This document shows positions 44,567 through 53,212 of a DNA stretch of 64,000 nucleotides, in pieces. The position numbers were made by a program, and so were the translations under genes. Numbering within the stretch: the stretch's first letter is position 1; each line of letters starts with the position of its first letter. Below the pieces are notes generated by a model. The model was not told the origin of the DNA. It did not search any database and worked only from the letters and a program-made list of their open reading frames with translations. Source of the stretch: Aldehydirespirator sp965221185 (GTDB lineage Bacteria > Actinomycetota > Acidimicrobiia > Acidimicrobiales > Aldehydirespiratoraceae); assembly GCA_965221185.1 (NCBI GenBank), contig OZ244866.1, positions 3,596,001-3,660,000 on the forward strand. The letters are read 5' to 3'.

Positions 44567-45763
44567 GTGCTCGACTTGGTGCGCATGGGATCGGAGCGGC
44601 TGGCCCGGCTGCGCGACCAGATGCGGGCTCACGGCGTGGACGGGGCCGTGCTGTTGCACGCTCCCCACGTGACCTACGCCACCGGACATGTTCCCGACGC
44701 TGTCGACGCCAGCCACGCCAATCACCGTCGTGCGGTGGCCATCGTCGGCTCGGCCGCCGGTCCGGCCCGGCTTCATGCCCATGACCCGGTCGGCGATGTC
44801 GCTGCGGTCTGCGCCGAGGCGGGTGCTCCGCTGTGGCCCGAGTTGGACGACGGCGCGGCTGCGGTGGGCGCGGCCATCGCCGAGGTCCTCGGGGACGTGA
44901 CCGGCCTCCGGGTGGCGGTAGACGGGGTGACTGGCGCCATGGCCCGGGCCGGAGTGCTCGACGGGGCCGAACTGGTCGACGCCAGCCGGGTGCTGGGGCC
45001 GGCCCGCGTGGTCAAGACCGCGGACGAGCTGGCCTGCATAGACCAGGCCCAGCGGCACACGGAGAGGGCGATGGTCGCGGCCCAGGCTGCCTGCGCGCCC
45101 GGCGCCAGCCGGGCCGAGGTTGCCGGTGTCTTCCTGGCCGCCCTGTGCGACGGCGGCGCCAGCGGCGGCTTCGACTATCGCAACGGGATCGACCCCATCT
45201 TCCAGCCCATGCCTGTGCACCGCGACGGCGGGCCGCGCACCTCGACGGGCCATGTCGCCTTCCCCACCGGGGTCGACAACCCCGTTTTCGCGGAGGGCGA
45301 TCTGGTGTGGGTGGACGCCGGGGTGGGCTGGCACGGCTACATGTCCGACTTCGGGCGCACCTGGGTGGTAGGGCGGGACCCGAATCCGGCCGAGCAGTCG
45401 CTGTTCGACCGTTGGATGGCGGTGCTGGAGGCCTCTCTCGCGGCGGTACGCCCCGGCGCAACTCTCGGCGACGTCGCTCGGGCCGCCCGGGCCGTCGAGC
45501 CGGGGGAGACGCCGTGGCTGCCGCAGTTTTACCTAGCTCACGGAACCGGCCTCGAGAGCGCGGAGATGCCCATGATCGGTACCGACCTGGGCTCGGCCTT
45601 CGACGATGGCTACGAGTTGGTCGCGGGCATGGTGCTGGTGTTCGAGCCGGTCATCTGGGTCGACGGGGTGGGCGGTTACCGGGCCGAGGAGATCGTGGCT
45701 GTGACCGGCGGCGGCTGGCGGCTGTTGGGCGGCGGCCACCACTACGAGCCGTTCCAATGGTGA
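44567..45763 (+). CDS. M24-family metallopeptidase / creatinase-like (complete metal site)
   Basis: 398 aa pita-bread protein. The five ligands are present: two Asp in DLVWVDAGVGWHGYMSDFGRTW, His in LAHGTGLE, Glu in VFEPVIW and Glu in RAEEIVAV. N-terminal creatinase/prolidase domain about 1-150. GTG 44567 is 6 nt after TAGCGT (leaderless). The stop overlaps the start of a second M24 gene. Confidence 0.88.
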   Translation: MLDLVRMGSERLARLRDQMRAHGVDGAVLLHAPHVTYATGHVPDAVDASHANHRRAVAIVGSAAGPARLHAHDPVGDVAAVCAEAGAPLWPELDDGAAAVGAAIAEVLGDVTGLRVAVDGVTGAMARAGVLDGAELVDASRVLGPARVVKTADELACIDQAQRHTERAMVAAQAACAPGASRAEVAGVFLAALCDGGASGGFDYRNGIDPIFQPMPVHRDGGPRTSTGHVAFPTGVDNPVFAEGDLVWVDAGVGWHGYMSDFGRTWVVGRDPNPAEQSLFDRWMAVLEASLAAVRPGATLGDVARAARAVEPGETPWLPQFYLAHGTGLESAEMPMIGTDLGSAFDDGYELVAGMVLVFEPVIWVDGVGGYRAEEIVAVTGGGWRLLGGGHHYEPFQW

Positions 45764-46737
45764 CCGGCGAGCGGTTGCCACCGGATCGTGGGGTTGAGTC
45801 GGTGAGCGGCGATCTGGTGGTTGCCCGGCGGGAGCGCGTGCTGGATGCCATGGCCTCCGCCGGCATCGATGTGCTGGTGCTGGGGCGTCAGGACAATGCC
45901 GGATACGCCTGCGGGATGCGCCGGCTGTGGACCGCGGGCACCCGGCCCTTCGGCGCGGGCTGCATCGTTGTGGGCTCGACCGGGCGGGCCCACGCCCTGT
46001 CGAGCTGGGACGCCGGCATCGAGCCCCCGATGAGCTTCGAGGACCTCTACCCGCTCACCTGGAACCCCCGGATCATGGCCGCGTCGATGGCTGCGATTGA
46101 CGGCTTGGCGGACGCCCGTCGCATCGGGGTGGACGAGCTGACCCCGTCCTTCCGCCGCGCCGCGGCTTCCTTCGCCCCCAAGGCCGAAGTCGTGCCCGCC
46201 GACGATCTCATGGCCCGTTTGCGCCACCGCAAGCTGCCCGGCGAAGTTGAGGCCATCGTCCGGGCCTGCGCCGCCGCCTGGGCCGGGGTAGAGGTCGCGC
46301 TCGGCGCCCCCGAGCACGCCGATCCGGCGCAGGCGGCCATCGAGGCGCTGGCCCAGCGGGGCGCCACGATCCCGTCGTCGGGCGTCCGGGTTGAGCGCCG
46401 GGGCCCTGGACTCGTCGTCGATGTGGGGTTGATCTGCGGCCTGTACGAGGGGGGAGTCGGAGGCTTGTTCGCCGATGGGCAGCGCGCAGGCTCCGCCACG
46501 TTGGCCGATTCCTGCCGCGCCGGAGCGTCGCACGTCGACCTAGCTGCGGCAGCGTCGGCCGAGGACTGGCTGGTGCGCGGGCTGGGCATGGGCTTCGAGC
46601 GCCCGGTGATCGGCCCGCAGATCGGCGCAGACGAGACGCTCGCGGCCGGGATGGTCCTAAGCGTCGCCGACGGCGACCGCCGAGACGTCGTGCACGTCAC
46701 TGCCGGCGGCCCGGCGGTGCTCACCGAGCAACCCTGA
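45757..46737 (+). CDS. M24-fold protein lacking metal ligands
   Basis: 326 aa. The same two-domain layout as the previous gene (MRRLWTAGTRPFGAGCIVVGS; KLPGEVEAIVRACAAAWAGVEVAL), but the metal positions are lost: GLVVDVGLICGLYEGGVGGLF has no second Asp and the late Glu positions are SVADGDRRDVV. Probably catalytically dead, perhaps a partner subunit or binding protein. Coupled to the active M24 gene (ATG 45757 overlaps its stop by 7 nt). Confidence 0.8.
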   Translation: MVTGERLPPDRGVESVSGDLVVARRERVLDAMASAGIDVLVLGRQDNAGYACGMRRLWTAGTRPFGAGCIVVGSTGRAHALSSWDAGIEPPMSFEDLYPLTWNPRIMAASMAAIDGLADARRIGVDELTPSFRRAAASFAPKAEVVPADDLMARLRHRKLPGEVEAIVRACAAAWAGVEVALGAPEHADPAQAAIEALAQRGATIPSSGVRVERRGPGLVVDVGLICGLYEGGVGGLFADGQRAGSATLADSCRAGASHVDLAAAASAEDWLVRGLGMGFERPVIGPQIGADETLAAGMVLSVADGDRRDVVHVTAGGPAVLTEQP

Positions 46738-46749
46738 TGCGGGCTCGCC

Positions 46750-46807
46750 CCAAATCTGTACGGGTTTTCCTCCTATATGACGGGTTTCTCTACTTATTTC
46801 GGTCGAG
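46750..46807. repeat. 58-bp direct repeat, left copy
   Basis: Identical by eye to 47782-47839, including TGTACGGGTTTTCCTCC and TATATGACGGG. It overlaps the last codons and stop of the DUF559 gene. The pair brackets that gene with a period of 1,032 bp. Confidence 0.9.
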
Positions 46808-47729
46808 CTGGCTTGAACGCCGCTGAGGCTGCCGACACGGCGGCACAGAGCTGATCGGGACGGCGGGAGTAGTCGTCCCAGGTGAAGTTGAGCACGTCCC
46901 AGCCTGCGAGCAGCAGCCGGTTGCGGCGCTGGCGGTCGTGGCTGAAGTTGTGGAGGTTGTGATGCCAGCGAACGCTGTCGAGCTCGATGGCGAGAGAGCG
47001 ATCCGGGTAGGCCAGATCGACCTGAGCGATGAACTCGCCGTTGGCGGCGTGTATCGGATACTCGAAGCAGGGCCGGTCCAGTCCGTCCGCAACCAGTAGA
47101 TCGGAGACCATGCGGCTCCAGCTGCTCAGCGGCACTCGATCGTCGCCCAGGCGGGCGTCGAGAGCGGCTCGAAGAGCAGCGCAGCCGTTCCTCCCCCGGC
47201 GGGCGTGGGAGACGAGCACGTCATAGAGGTCCCAGAGTCGTAGCCGCCCATCCCGTAGCACCGCGTCGATGGTGTCGTCCAACTGCCCGCGGCTGACAAC
47301 ACCGGCCACGTCTAGAACCGTGCGCCCCACTCCCGTTACGGGTATGGCCTTGCGGACTGTCGGTCGGGCCAGATCCATCTGGGCCGACTTGTGGAGCCTG
47401 GCGCCCTTCACGCTCGGGCTGCGGCCGGCCGCCACCACCACCTCGATGCGGTCGAGTGAGTATCCGTCGATGCTGTGGACGGCCGCGGCTGACGTGTGGC
47501 TGGCCAGCGCATCGTGGGCGAGGCAGGCCGTGAGCAGTCTTGAGAGTCGTGTCTGCTCGGTTGCGGCGTGCCGGTACACGCCACGTGCCACCCGTTCCCA
47601 CCGGCCGGTTCGCAGGCGCCGCTCGATCTGTGCGCTCGTCATGCCGTTGTCCAGGGCCTGGGAACGGAGAATCAGGCCGTGCTGCTGTCTCATCCGTCCC
47701 AACACCAGCTCTTCGCCCTGCCGCTCCAC
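46794..47729 (-). CDS. AbiEi-antitoxin-like N-terminus fused to DUF559 endonuclease-like domain
   Basis: 311 aa. N-terminal winged-helix region (QALDNGMTSAQIERRLRTGRWERVARGVYRHA) as in AbiEi-type antitoxins, and a C-terminal DUF559 domain (AQVDLAYPDRSLAIELDSVRWHH...RRNRLLLAGWDVLNFTW) of the PD-(D/E)xK-like group. GTG 47729 is 6 nt after TACATT. Common as lone genes in actinobacteria; function in defence is suspected, not shown. It sits between 58-bp direct repeats. Confidence 0.85.
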   Translation of the reverse strand: MERQGEELVLGRMRQQHGLILRSQALDNGMTSAQIERRLRTGRWERVARGVYRHAATEQTRLSRLLTACLAHDALASHTSAAAVHSIDGYSLDRIEVVVAAGRSPSVKGARLHKSAQMDLARPTVRKAIPVTGVGRTVLDVAGVVSRGQLDDTIDAVLRDGRLRLWDLYDVLVSHARRGRNGCAALRAALDARLGDDRVPLSSWSRMVSDLLVADGLDRPCFEYPIHAANGEFIAQVDLAYPDRSLAIELDSVRWHHNLHNFSHDRQRRNRLLLAGWDVLNFTWDDYSRRPDQLCAAVSAASAAFKPARPK

Positions 47730-47781
47730 AACCTAAATGTACAAAGTATGTATTGCAATGTTATGTCATGGGTTGTCGCGT

Positions 47782-47839
47782 CCAAATCTGTACGGGTTTT
47801 CCTCCTATATGACGGGTTTCTCTACTTATTTCGGTCGAG
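47782..47839. repeat. 58-bp direct repeat, right copy
   Basis: Second copy of the 46750-46807 sequence. It lies 53 bp upstream of the DUF559 start and 30 bp upstream of the MaoC-like gene start. The arrangement resembles the attachment-site duplication of a tiny insertion, or a duplication by repair. Confidence 0.9.
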
Positions 47840-47868
47840 TCCGGGCTGGGGTCGTAGCCTTCGAGACT

Positions 47869-48840
47869 GTGATCCCTCTGGACGGCCCGTACTACGAGGA
47901 TCTGCGCGTCGGCCAGGAGCTGCCCCGGCAGCCGTCGGTGGTGATCGACGAGGGAATGGCCGCTCTCTACCAGTCGATGATGGGCGAGCGGCTGCCGATG
48001 GTGATGGACCCGGCGGTCTTCGAGGCGGTGGCGGGGCGTCCCGGACGTCTGGCCAGCCCCGCGCTGACGATGCATCTGTCTATCGGGCACAGCACCACGC
48101 TCACCCGGCGGGTGATCGCCAACCTCTTCTATCGCGACGTACGGATGCTGAGGCCGGTGCTGGTCGGGCAGTCGATTGCCACCACCGTCACCGTCGTCGC
48201 GTTGGCCGACAGCCGACCCCGTGCCGGTCGGCCTCATCGGGGCAAGGTGCTGGTCGACATCGTCACGACAGCCGACGGCGAGCCGGCCGTGACCTATCAG
48301 CGAGCCCCGCTCATGCCTCAAGCCAGCCATGAGCAGCCCGGCCACGCCGACGACCTGGGCTCCAGCCCGCCGCTGGATCTTGCCTCCTATGCCGAGCTCG
48401 TGCCGGCGCATTGGGACTTCACTCGGCTTGGGGCCGGAACCGAGTGGCAGCCGGGCGCAACCGTTGCGGACCCGGCCCGCGACGTGGTCGACAACGCGCT
48501 CCAACTGGTGCGTCTCACCAACAATCTGGCCATGGTGCACCGCGACGCGGCTGAGTCCCCCTACCCGCAGCGCTTGCTGTACGGGGGCCATGTCGTCGGG
48601 CTGGCCCAGGCGTCGCTGTCGAGGGTGTTGCCCGGCATGGCCACCGTGGTGGGATGGCACGGCTGCGACCACACCGGGCCCGCCTTCGAGGGCGATCAGG
48701 TGTCATTCCGCCACACGCTGCTGGACACCGCCCCGGCCGGAGGTGGCCGAGCCTTCGCGGTGCAGGTCGAGGGCTTCGCCCACCGCACTGGTGAGCCCGA
48801 CAAGATCCTCGACTGGGCCGTAGTAGCGGTCGCCCCCTGA
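47869..48840 (+). CDS. MaoC-like hot-dog fold dehydratase-family protein
   Basis: 323 aa. Two hot-dog units: PLDGPYYEDLRVGQELPRQPSVVIDEGMAALYQSM..., and a C-terminal one with YGGHVVGLAQASLSRVLPGMATVVGWHGCDHTGPAFEGDQVSF. Related to MaoC/itaconyl or mesaconyl-CoA hydratase-type proteins. GTG 47869 is 8 nt after TAGCCT (leaderless), which rejects the longer frame through the direct repeat. Confidence 0.82.
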   Translation: MIPLDGPYYEDLRVGQELPRQPSVVIDEGMAALYQSMMGERLPMVMDPAVFEAVAGRPGRLASPALTMHLSIGHSTTLTRRVIANLFYRDVRMLRPVLVGQSIATTVTVVALADSRPRAGRPHRGKVLVDIVTTADGEPAVTYQRAPLMPQASHEQPGHADDLGSSPPLDLASYAELVPAHWDFTRLGAGTEWQPGATVADPARDVVDNALQLVRLTNNLAMVHRDAAESPYPQRLLYGGHVVGLAQASLSRVLPGMATVVGWHGCDHTGPAFEGDQVSFRHTLLDTAPAGGGRAFAVQVEGFAHRTGEPDKILDWAVVAVAP

Positions 48841-48946
48841 CCCAAGGGACAGTGCAGGCCGCCAGCGGTATTGCCGCCTGCAATGGCGCCTGCCTGCCCG
48901 GCCTGCGGGGCGTAGGCTGGCGCCCGATCTGAAGAAAGGAAGCACC

Positions 48947-50122
48947 ATGACCGAGGTAGTGATCGTCGAGGCCGTCAGGTCCGCGGTGGGCAAGCGCAAC
49001 GGGACGCTGGCCCACACCCACCCGGCCGACATGCTCGGACCGGTGCAGATGGAGTGCCTGAGCCGGGCCGGGATCGGCAGCGGCGACGTCGGCCAGGTGG
49101 TGGGCGGCTGCATCGACCAGATCGGCGCCCAGGGCATGAACATCACCCGCACCGCATGGCTGTCCCACGGGGGAGACCAGACGACGGCCTGCTCCACGGT
49201 TGACTCCCAGTGCGGGTCGTCCCAGCACGCCGTGAACCTGGCCTACAGCCTGATCGCTTCGGGCGCGGAGGACACCGTGCTGGCCTGCGGTGTCGAGTCG
49301 ATGTCGATGGTGCCGCTGGCCGCCAACATCATGAACGGTCCCGGCAAGCCGGTGTCGCGCAGCTACTTCCAGCATTACGAGTTCACCAGCCAGTTCGAGG
49401 GCGCGGAGCGCGTCGCCACCGCCTACGGCATCTCCCGCACCGACACCGACGAGCTCGGCCTCGAGTCCCAGCTGCGGGCCGCCACCGCCCAGCGAGAGGG
49501 CCGATTCGAGACCCAGATCGTGCCCATCGACGCGGTCGTGGTGGACGAAGACGGCAAGAAGACCGGCGAGACGGTGGAGTTCTCCCGCGACGAGGTGCCC
49601 CGCGACACCAGCATGGAGGCTCTGGCCGCGCTCAAGCCGGTGGCCCGCGACGACGGGGTCCACACCGCGGGCACGTCGTCGCAGATCGCCGACGGAGCGG
49701 CCGCGGTGCTGCTGATGTCGGCCGGCAAGGCGGCCGGGCTGGGGCTGAAGCCCATGACGAGGGTGGCCCAGACGGCGCTGGTGGGCTGCGACCCGGTGCT
49801 GATGCTCGAGGGCCCGATCCCGGCCACCAAGCGGGTGCTCGAGCGCGAGGGGCTCACCATCGACGACATCGACGTGTTCGAGGTCAACGAGGCCTTCGCG
49901 TCGGTGGTGATCGCCTGGCAGCGCACCGTCGGCGCCGACCCGGCACGCGCCAACCCCAACGGCGGCGCCATGGCGCTGGGCCATCCCCTGGGGGGCACCG
50001 GCTGCATCCTCACCACCAAGGCTGTGCATGAGCTGGCGCGCACCGACGGCGACTACGGCCTGGTGTCGATGTGCTGCGGCGGTGGCCTGGGAACCGGTAC
50101 CCTCCTCCAGCGCGTCAACTAG
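48947..50122 (+). CDS. Thiolase (acetyl-CoA C-acyltransferase)
   Basis: 391 aa. Nucleophile Cys in TVDSQCGSSQHAVNLA; NEAFA, GGAMALGHPLGGTG (His) and MCCGGGLGTG (second Cys) complete the active site. AAGGA precedes ATG. Cleaves or condenses beta-ketoacyl-CoA; together with the nearby CoA-transferases, hydratase and dehydrogenases it fits acyl-CoA catabolism. Confidence 0.93.
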   Translation: MTEVVIVEAVRSAVGKRNGTLAHTHPADMLGPVQMECLSRAGIGSGDVGQVVGGCIDQIGAQGMNITRTAWLSHGGDQTTACSTVDSQCGSSQHAVNLAYSLIASGAEDTVLACGVESMSMVPLAANIMNGPGKPVSRSYFQHYEFTSQFEGAERVATAYGISRTDTDELGLESQLRAATAQREGRFETQIVPIDAVVVDEDGKKTGETVEFSRDEVPRDTSMEALAALKPVARDDGVHTAGTSSQIADGAAAVLLMSAGKAAGLGLKPMTRVAQTALVGCDPVLMLEGPIPATKRVLEREGLTIDDIDVFEVNEAFASVVIAWQRTVGADPARANPNGGAMALGHPLGGTGCILTTKAVHELARTDGDYGLVSMCCGGGLGTGTLLQRVN

Positions 50123-50165
50123 CGGCTGCGGGCGTGGCTGGGCCGAATCGGCCCGCCAGCAGCGG

Positions 50166-51368
50166 TCAGATCACGTTGTCGGCTCTGAGTGCGGCCAACT
50201 CGGTGCCGGACAGGCCGAGCACGCCGGACAGCACCTCGTCAGTGTGCTCGCCCAGCCGCGGCGCGCCGGTGGGGGTCGGAGGCACCTCGCCCAGCAGGCG
50301 GGGGAAGGGCGCCTGCTGGCGAACGGGTCCGATGACCGGATCCTGCACCGTGCAGATGTCGCCCCTGGCCTGGACATGGTCGTCTGCGGTGAGGTCGGCC
50401 ACGTCGTAGATCTTTCCTGCAGGCACGTCGCAGGCGACGCAGCGAGCCTCCGCCTCGTCAGCGTCCAATCCGGAGATCCACTGGGCGACCACCGCGTTGA
50501 GCTCGTCCCGGTTGCGAGCCCGGGACGCGGCGTTGGCGAAACGCTCGTCGCCGGCCAACTCGGGCCGGTCCATTGCCCGGCACAGCCGTTTGAAGCAGGT
50601 CTGGCTGCCGGCCGCGATGTAGACGTAGCGCCCGTCGCGGCTGGCGTAGTTGCCGATCGGCGCCGTGATGTCGAGGCTGTCGCCCGATCGGTTGCGGACC
50701 ATGCCCAGCCGGTCGTGAGCGGCGATCGTCCACTCCATGATGCGCAGCATCGAGCCGTACATGTACACGTCGATGACTCCACCGGTGCCGGTGCCCCGGG
50801 CGTCGCGGTCATAGAGCAGGCTGGTGACTGCCTGAGCCGCGAACAAGCCGGTCAAGTAGCCGGCGATGTTGACTCCGGGCCTTGCCGGCGGCCGATCAGG
50901 ATCGCCGGTGAGGTGCATGAGTCCGCTGAAGGCCAGCGCGTTGCCATTGAGACCCGGTCGCAGCGACTTCGGGCCGTCCTGGCCGAACACGCTGAAGCGG
51001 GCCGTCACCAGATGCGGGGCGAGACGGGACGGGTCGATGTTCCAGCGTTCGAGGGTGCCGGGCCGGAAGCCCTCGCAGACGACATCGCTGGCGGTGGCCA
51101 GCGAACGGAGGAGCTCCTGGCCTTGCGGGTGGCGCAGGTCGAGGGTCACCGACTTGCGGCCCCGGCCTTCAATCGACCAGTACAGCGAGTAGCGCTGGCC
51201 GTCGTCGTCGCGTGCGTAGGGACCCAACTCGCGCAGCGTGTCGCCCCGGACGGGCTCCTCGAATTTGATGACCTCGGCGCCCTGCTCGCCCAATATCGCG
51301 GCGCAGAACGGAGCCGAGACTCGGGATCCCAAGTCGATCACCCGGAGCCCGGCGAGGGGGCGTCTCAT
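50166..51368 (-). CDS. Class III CoA-transferase (CaiB/Frc family), paralogue 1
   Basis: 400 aa. MRRPLAGLRVIDLGSRVSAPFCAAILGEQGAEVIKFEEP is the family start; catalytic Asp is expected near SFNGNALAF/GLMHLTGDPDRPPARPGVNIAGYLTGLFAAQAVTSLLY. AGGAGG before ATG 51368. Very similar to the gene at 53213; the two flank a permease gene. Moves CoA between acyl groups. Confidence 0.9.
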   Translation of the reverse strand: MRRPLAGLRVIDLGSRVSAPFCAAILGEQGAEVIKFEEPVRGDTLRELGPYARDDDGQRYSLYWSIEGRGRKSVTLDLRHPQGQELLRSLATASDVVCEGFRPGTLERWNIDPSRLAPHLVTARFSVFGQDGPKSLRPGLNGNALAFSGLMHLTGDPDRPPARPGVNIAGYLTGLFAAQAVTSLLYDRDARGTGTGGVIDVYMYGSMLRIMEWTIAAHDRLGMVRNRSGDSLDITAPIGNYASRDGRYVYIAAGSQTCFKRLCRAMDRPELAGDERFANAASRARNRDELNAVVAQWISGLDADEAEARCVACDVPAGKIYDVADLTADDHVQARGDICTVQDPVIGPVRQQAPFPRLLGEVPPTPTGAPRLGEHTDEVLSGVLGLSGTELAALRADNVI

Positions 51369-51446
51369 CGCATCCTCCTGCGATCCACGGCGGTGACGCT
51401 ACACGGCGAAGCGTATGCACTGACTGATCAAATCGAAGACAGCGCC

Positions 51447-53210
51447 CTAGCGCGACCCTCTGACTTGCACGGTCACGACGTCGAGGCCTTGGTACTTCTG
51501 GTGCTGGACTGAAGTCGTGTAGTGGCGCAGCAAACGCAGGGAGATCTCGCCCTCTTCGATTCCCTGCCCTCCTTCGGCCTCTTCGCTCAGGTATGCCAGC
51601 CGGTCCTCGAGGTTCTCCTCGTCGAACACAGCGAGAAACTCCAGCTCGACCAGGCTGTCGCTTGGCCGGGCTATCACGATGAACCGGGGCGGTCCCTCAC
51701 CCAGGGCAGGCCCGCGGGGGTGGATCAGGCTGATGAGCGTCTCCTCACCGGCTGATCGGAGTCGACTGGTCGAGGCTTGGTTCCAACCCAGCCGGGAGGC
51801 GATGTCGCACAGGAACCGGTCGATCTCGGGAAGCGACGAGACGCTGAGATCGACCTCGAGACGGGTCTGGCGTATGGGTCGGGTGGCCTCGATGAACAGC
51901 GTCAGCAGAACCGCGGTCGCGGCGCCCATGACCACTCCGTTGTCCAGCAGTGGGGACCATGTCCCGCCTAGCAGGTCGACGAAGAGCGTCTGTTGCTCGA
52001 GACCGGCGCCCATGGCGAAGGAAATCGCCACGATGGTGGCCTTCTGAGCGTCGAGACCGTCGGAGACCGCGGTCCGCACCCCGGCCACGAAGAGTGTGCC
52101 GATGGCCACGAGGATGTAGGCCCCCATGACGGAACTCGGGATCGAAATGAGGACTGCGGTGAACTTCGGGAACAGCGCCAGAACGGCGAGGGCGGCTCCC
52201 ATCACGTACCCCACGCGGCGAGCGGCCACCGATGTGAACGTGATCAGCATCACGCTGCGGGACGAGTATGCCGTCGTGGGCGGCGTCCCTACGAACCCCG
52301 AGAGCAGGATGCCGAGGCCGTTGGTGTTGAGCGCGCCCTGCACCAGCCGGAAGTCAGTCACTTTGGACTTGCGCCTAGAAGCCTGCTGCACGGCCACGCT
52401 GTCGCCCATGTTCTTGACACCGCCCACGAGAGTGACCACGACGAACGCCGGGAGCAGCGCCCAGAACTCGGGTCCGGGAGTCAAGTCCAACCCGGGGAAC
52501 CCGCTGGCAGGGACTCCGGCCCATGCGGCATCGATCACCGGCTGAGTGTCGTAGGCCCCGAGGACTGCCGCCGCGACGGATCCGGCGAACAGGGCCACCA
52601 GCGGCGACCAGGGTTTCAGGCTCCGCGGTGCTCGCAGCGCGAGCACGGTGGTCACGGTCAGTGTCACCAGCGCGACGATGGGCCCTGTGACCGGGTCTGC
52701 GTCCCCGGAGACCTCCCTGACACGCTCGAGCGCGATCGGAAGGACCGACACCGCGATCAGCATGAGCACGGTGCCGGAGACGATGGGAGTGATGACACGG
52801 CGCAGCAACGGCAGCCAGAAGGCGAGCATGAGGTAGAAGAAGGACGCGGCCACGGTCAGGCTCGCCAGCAGGGCCGGTCCTCCCGCTTCCAGCGCCAGCA
52901 CGGACACGGCGACGAAATTGGTGGTGGGGCCCATGAACAGTATGTGTCCCGCTCCGAGCCGCCAGACCCGGCTGGCCTGGAGCGCAATGAGGGCTCCGGA
53001 GATGATGAGGGCGGCGAATACCGCCCACGTCAGGTAGTCGTCGTCCTGGCCGCCCGATCGGGCGGTGACGGACACGATCAGCACGATCGAGGCCAGGATC
53101 ATCAAGACGCCTTGAAGGCCGACGCCTAGCAGCAGCAGGGGTGGGCAGGGGTCGTCCGGCTCGTAGCGGATCCCAGTGCTGCTGCTGGCATGGCTGTCGG
53201 CGGCGGTCAT
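51447..53210 (-). CDS. NCS2 (xanthine/uracil-type) permease fused to an RsbW-like HATPase domain
   Basis: 587 aa. Residues about 20-430 are a polytopic NCS2 permease (FVVVTLVGGVKNMGDSVAVQQASRRK, GFVGTPPTTAYSSRSVMLITFTSVAARRVGYVMG). The last ~145 residues form a soluble region (LPEIDRFLCDIASRLGWNQASTSRLRSAGEETLISLIH ... GEISLRLLRHYTTSVQHQKYQGLDVVTVQV) like the anti-sigma/serine-kinase HATPase fold. An unusual fusion. It starts 2 nt after the CoA-transferase stop. Confidence 0.82.
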   Translation of the reverse strand: MTAADSHASSSTGIRYEPDDPCPPLLLLGVGLQGVLMILASIVLIVSVTARSGGQDDDYLTWAVFAALIISGALIALQASRVWRLGAGHILFMGPTTNFVAVSVLALEAGGPALLASLTVAASFFYLMLAFWLPLLRRVITPIVSGTVLMLIAVSVLPIALERVREVSGDADPVTGPIVALVTLTVTTVLALRAPRSLKPWSPLVALFAGSVAAAVLGAYDTQPVIDAAWAGVPASGFPGLDLTPGPEFWALLPAFVVVTLVGGVKNMGDSVAVQQASRRKSKVTDFRLVQGALNTNGLGILLSGFVGTPPTTAYSSRSVMLITFTSVAARRVGYVMGAALAVLALFPKFTAVLISIPSSVMGAYILVAIGTLFVAGVRTAVSDGLDAQKATIVAISFAMGAGLEQQTLFVDLLGGTWSPLLDNGVVMGAATAVLLTLFIEATRPIRQTRLEVDLSVSSLPEIDRFLCDIASRLGWNQASTSRLRSAGEETLISLIHPRGPALGEGPPRFIVIARPSDSLVELEFLAVFDEENLEDRLAYLSEEAEGGQGIEEGEISLRLLRHYTTSVQHQKYQGLDVVTVQVRGSR

Positions 53211-53212
53211 GC

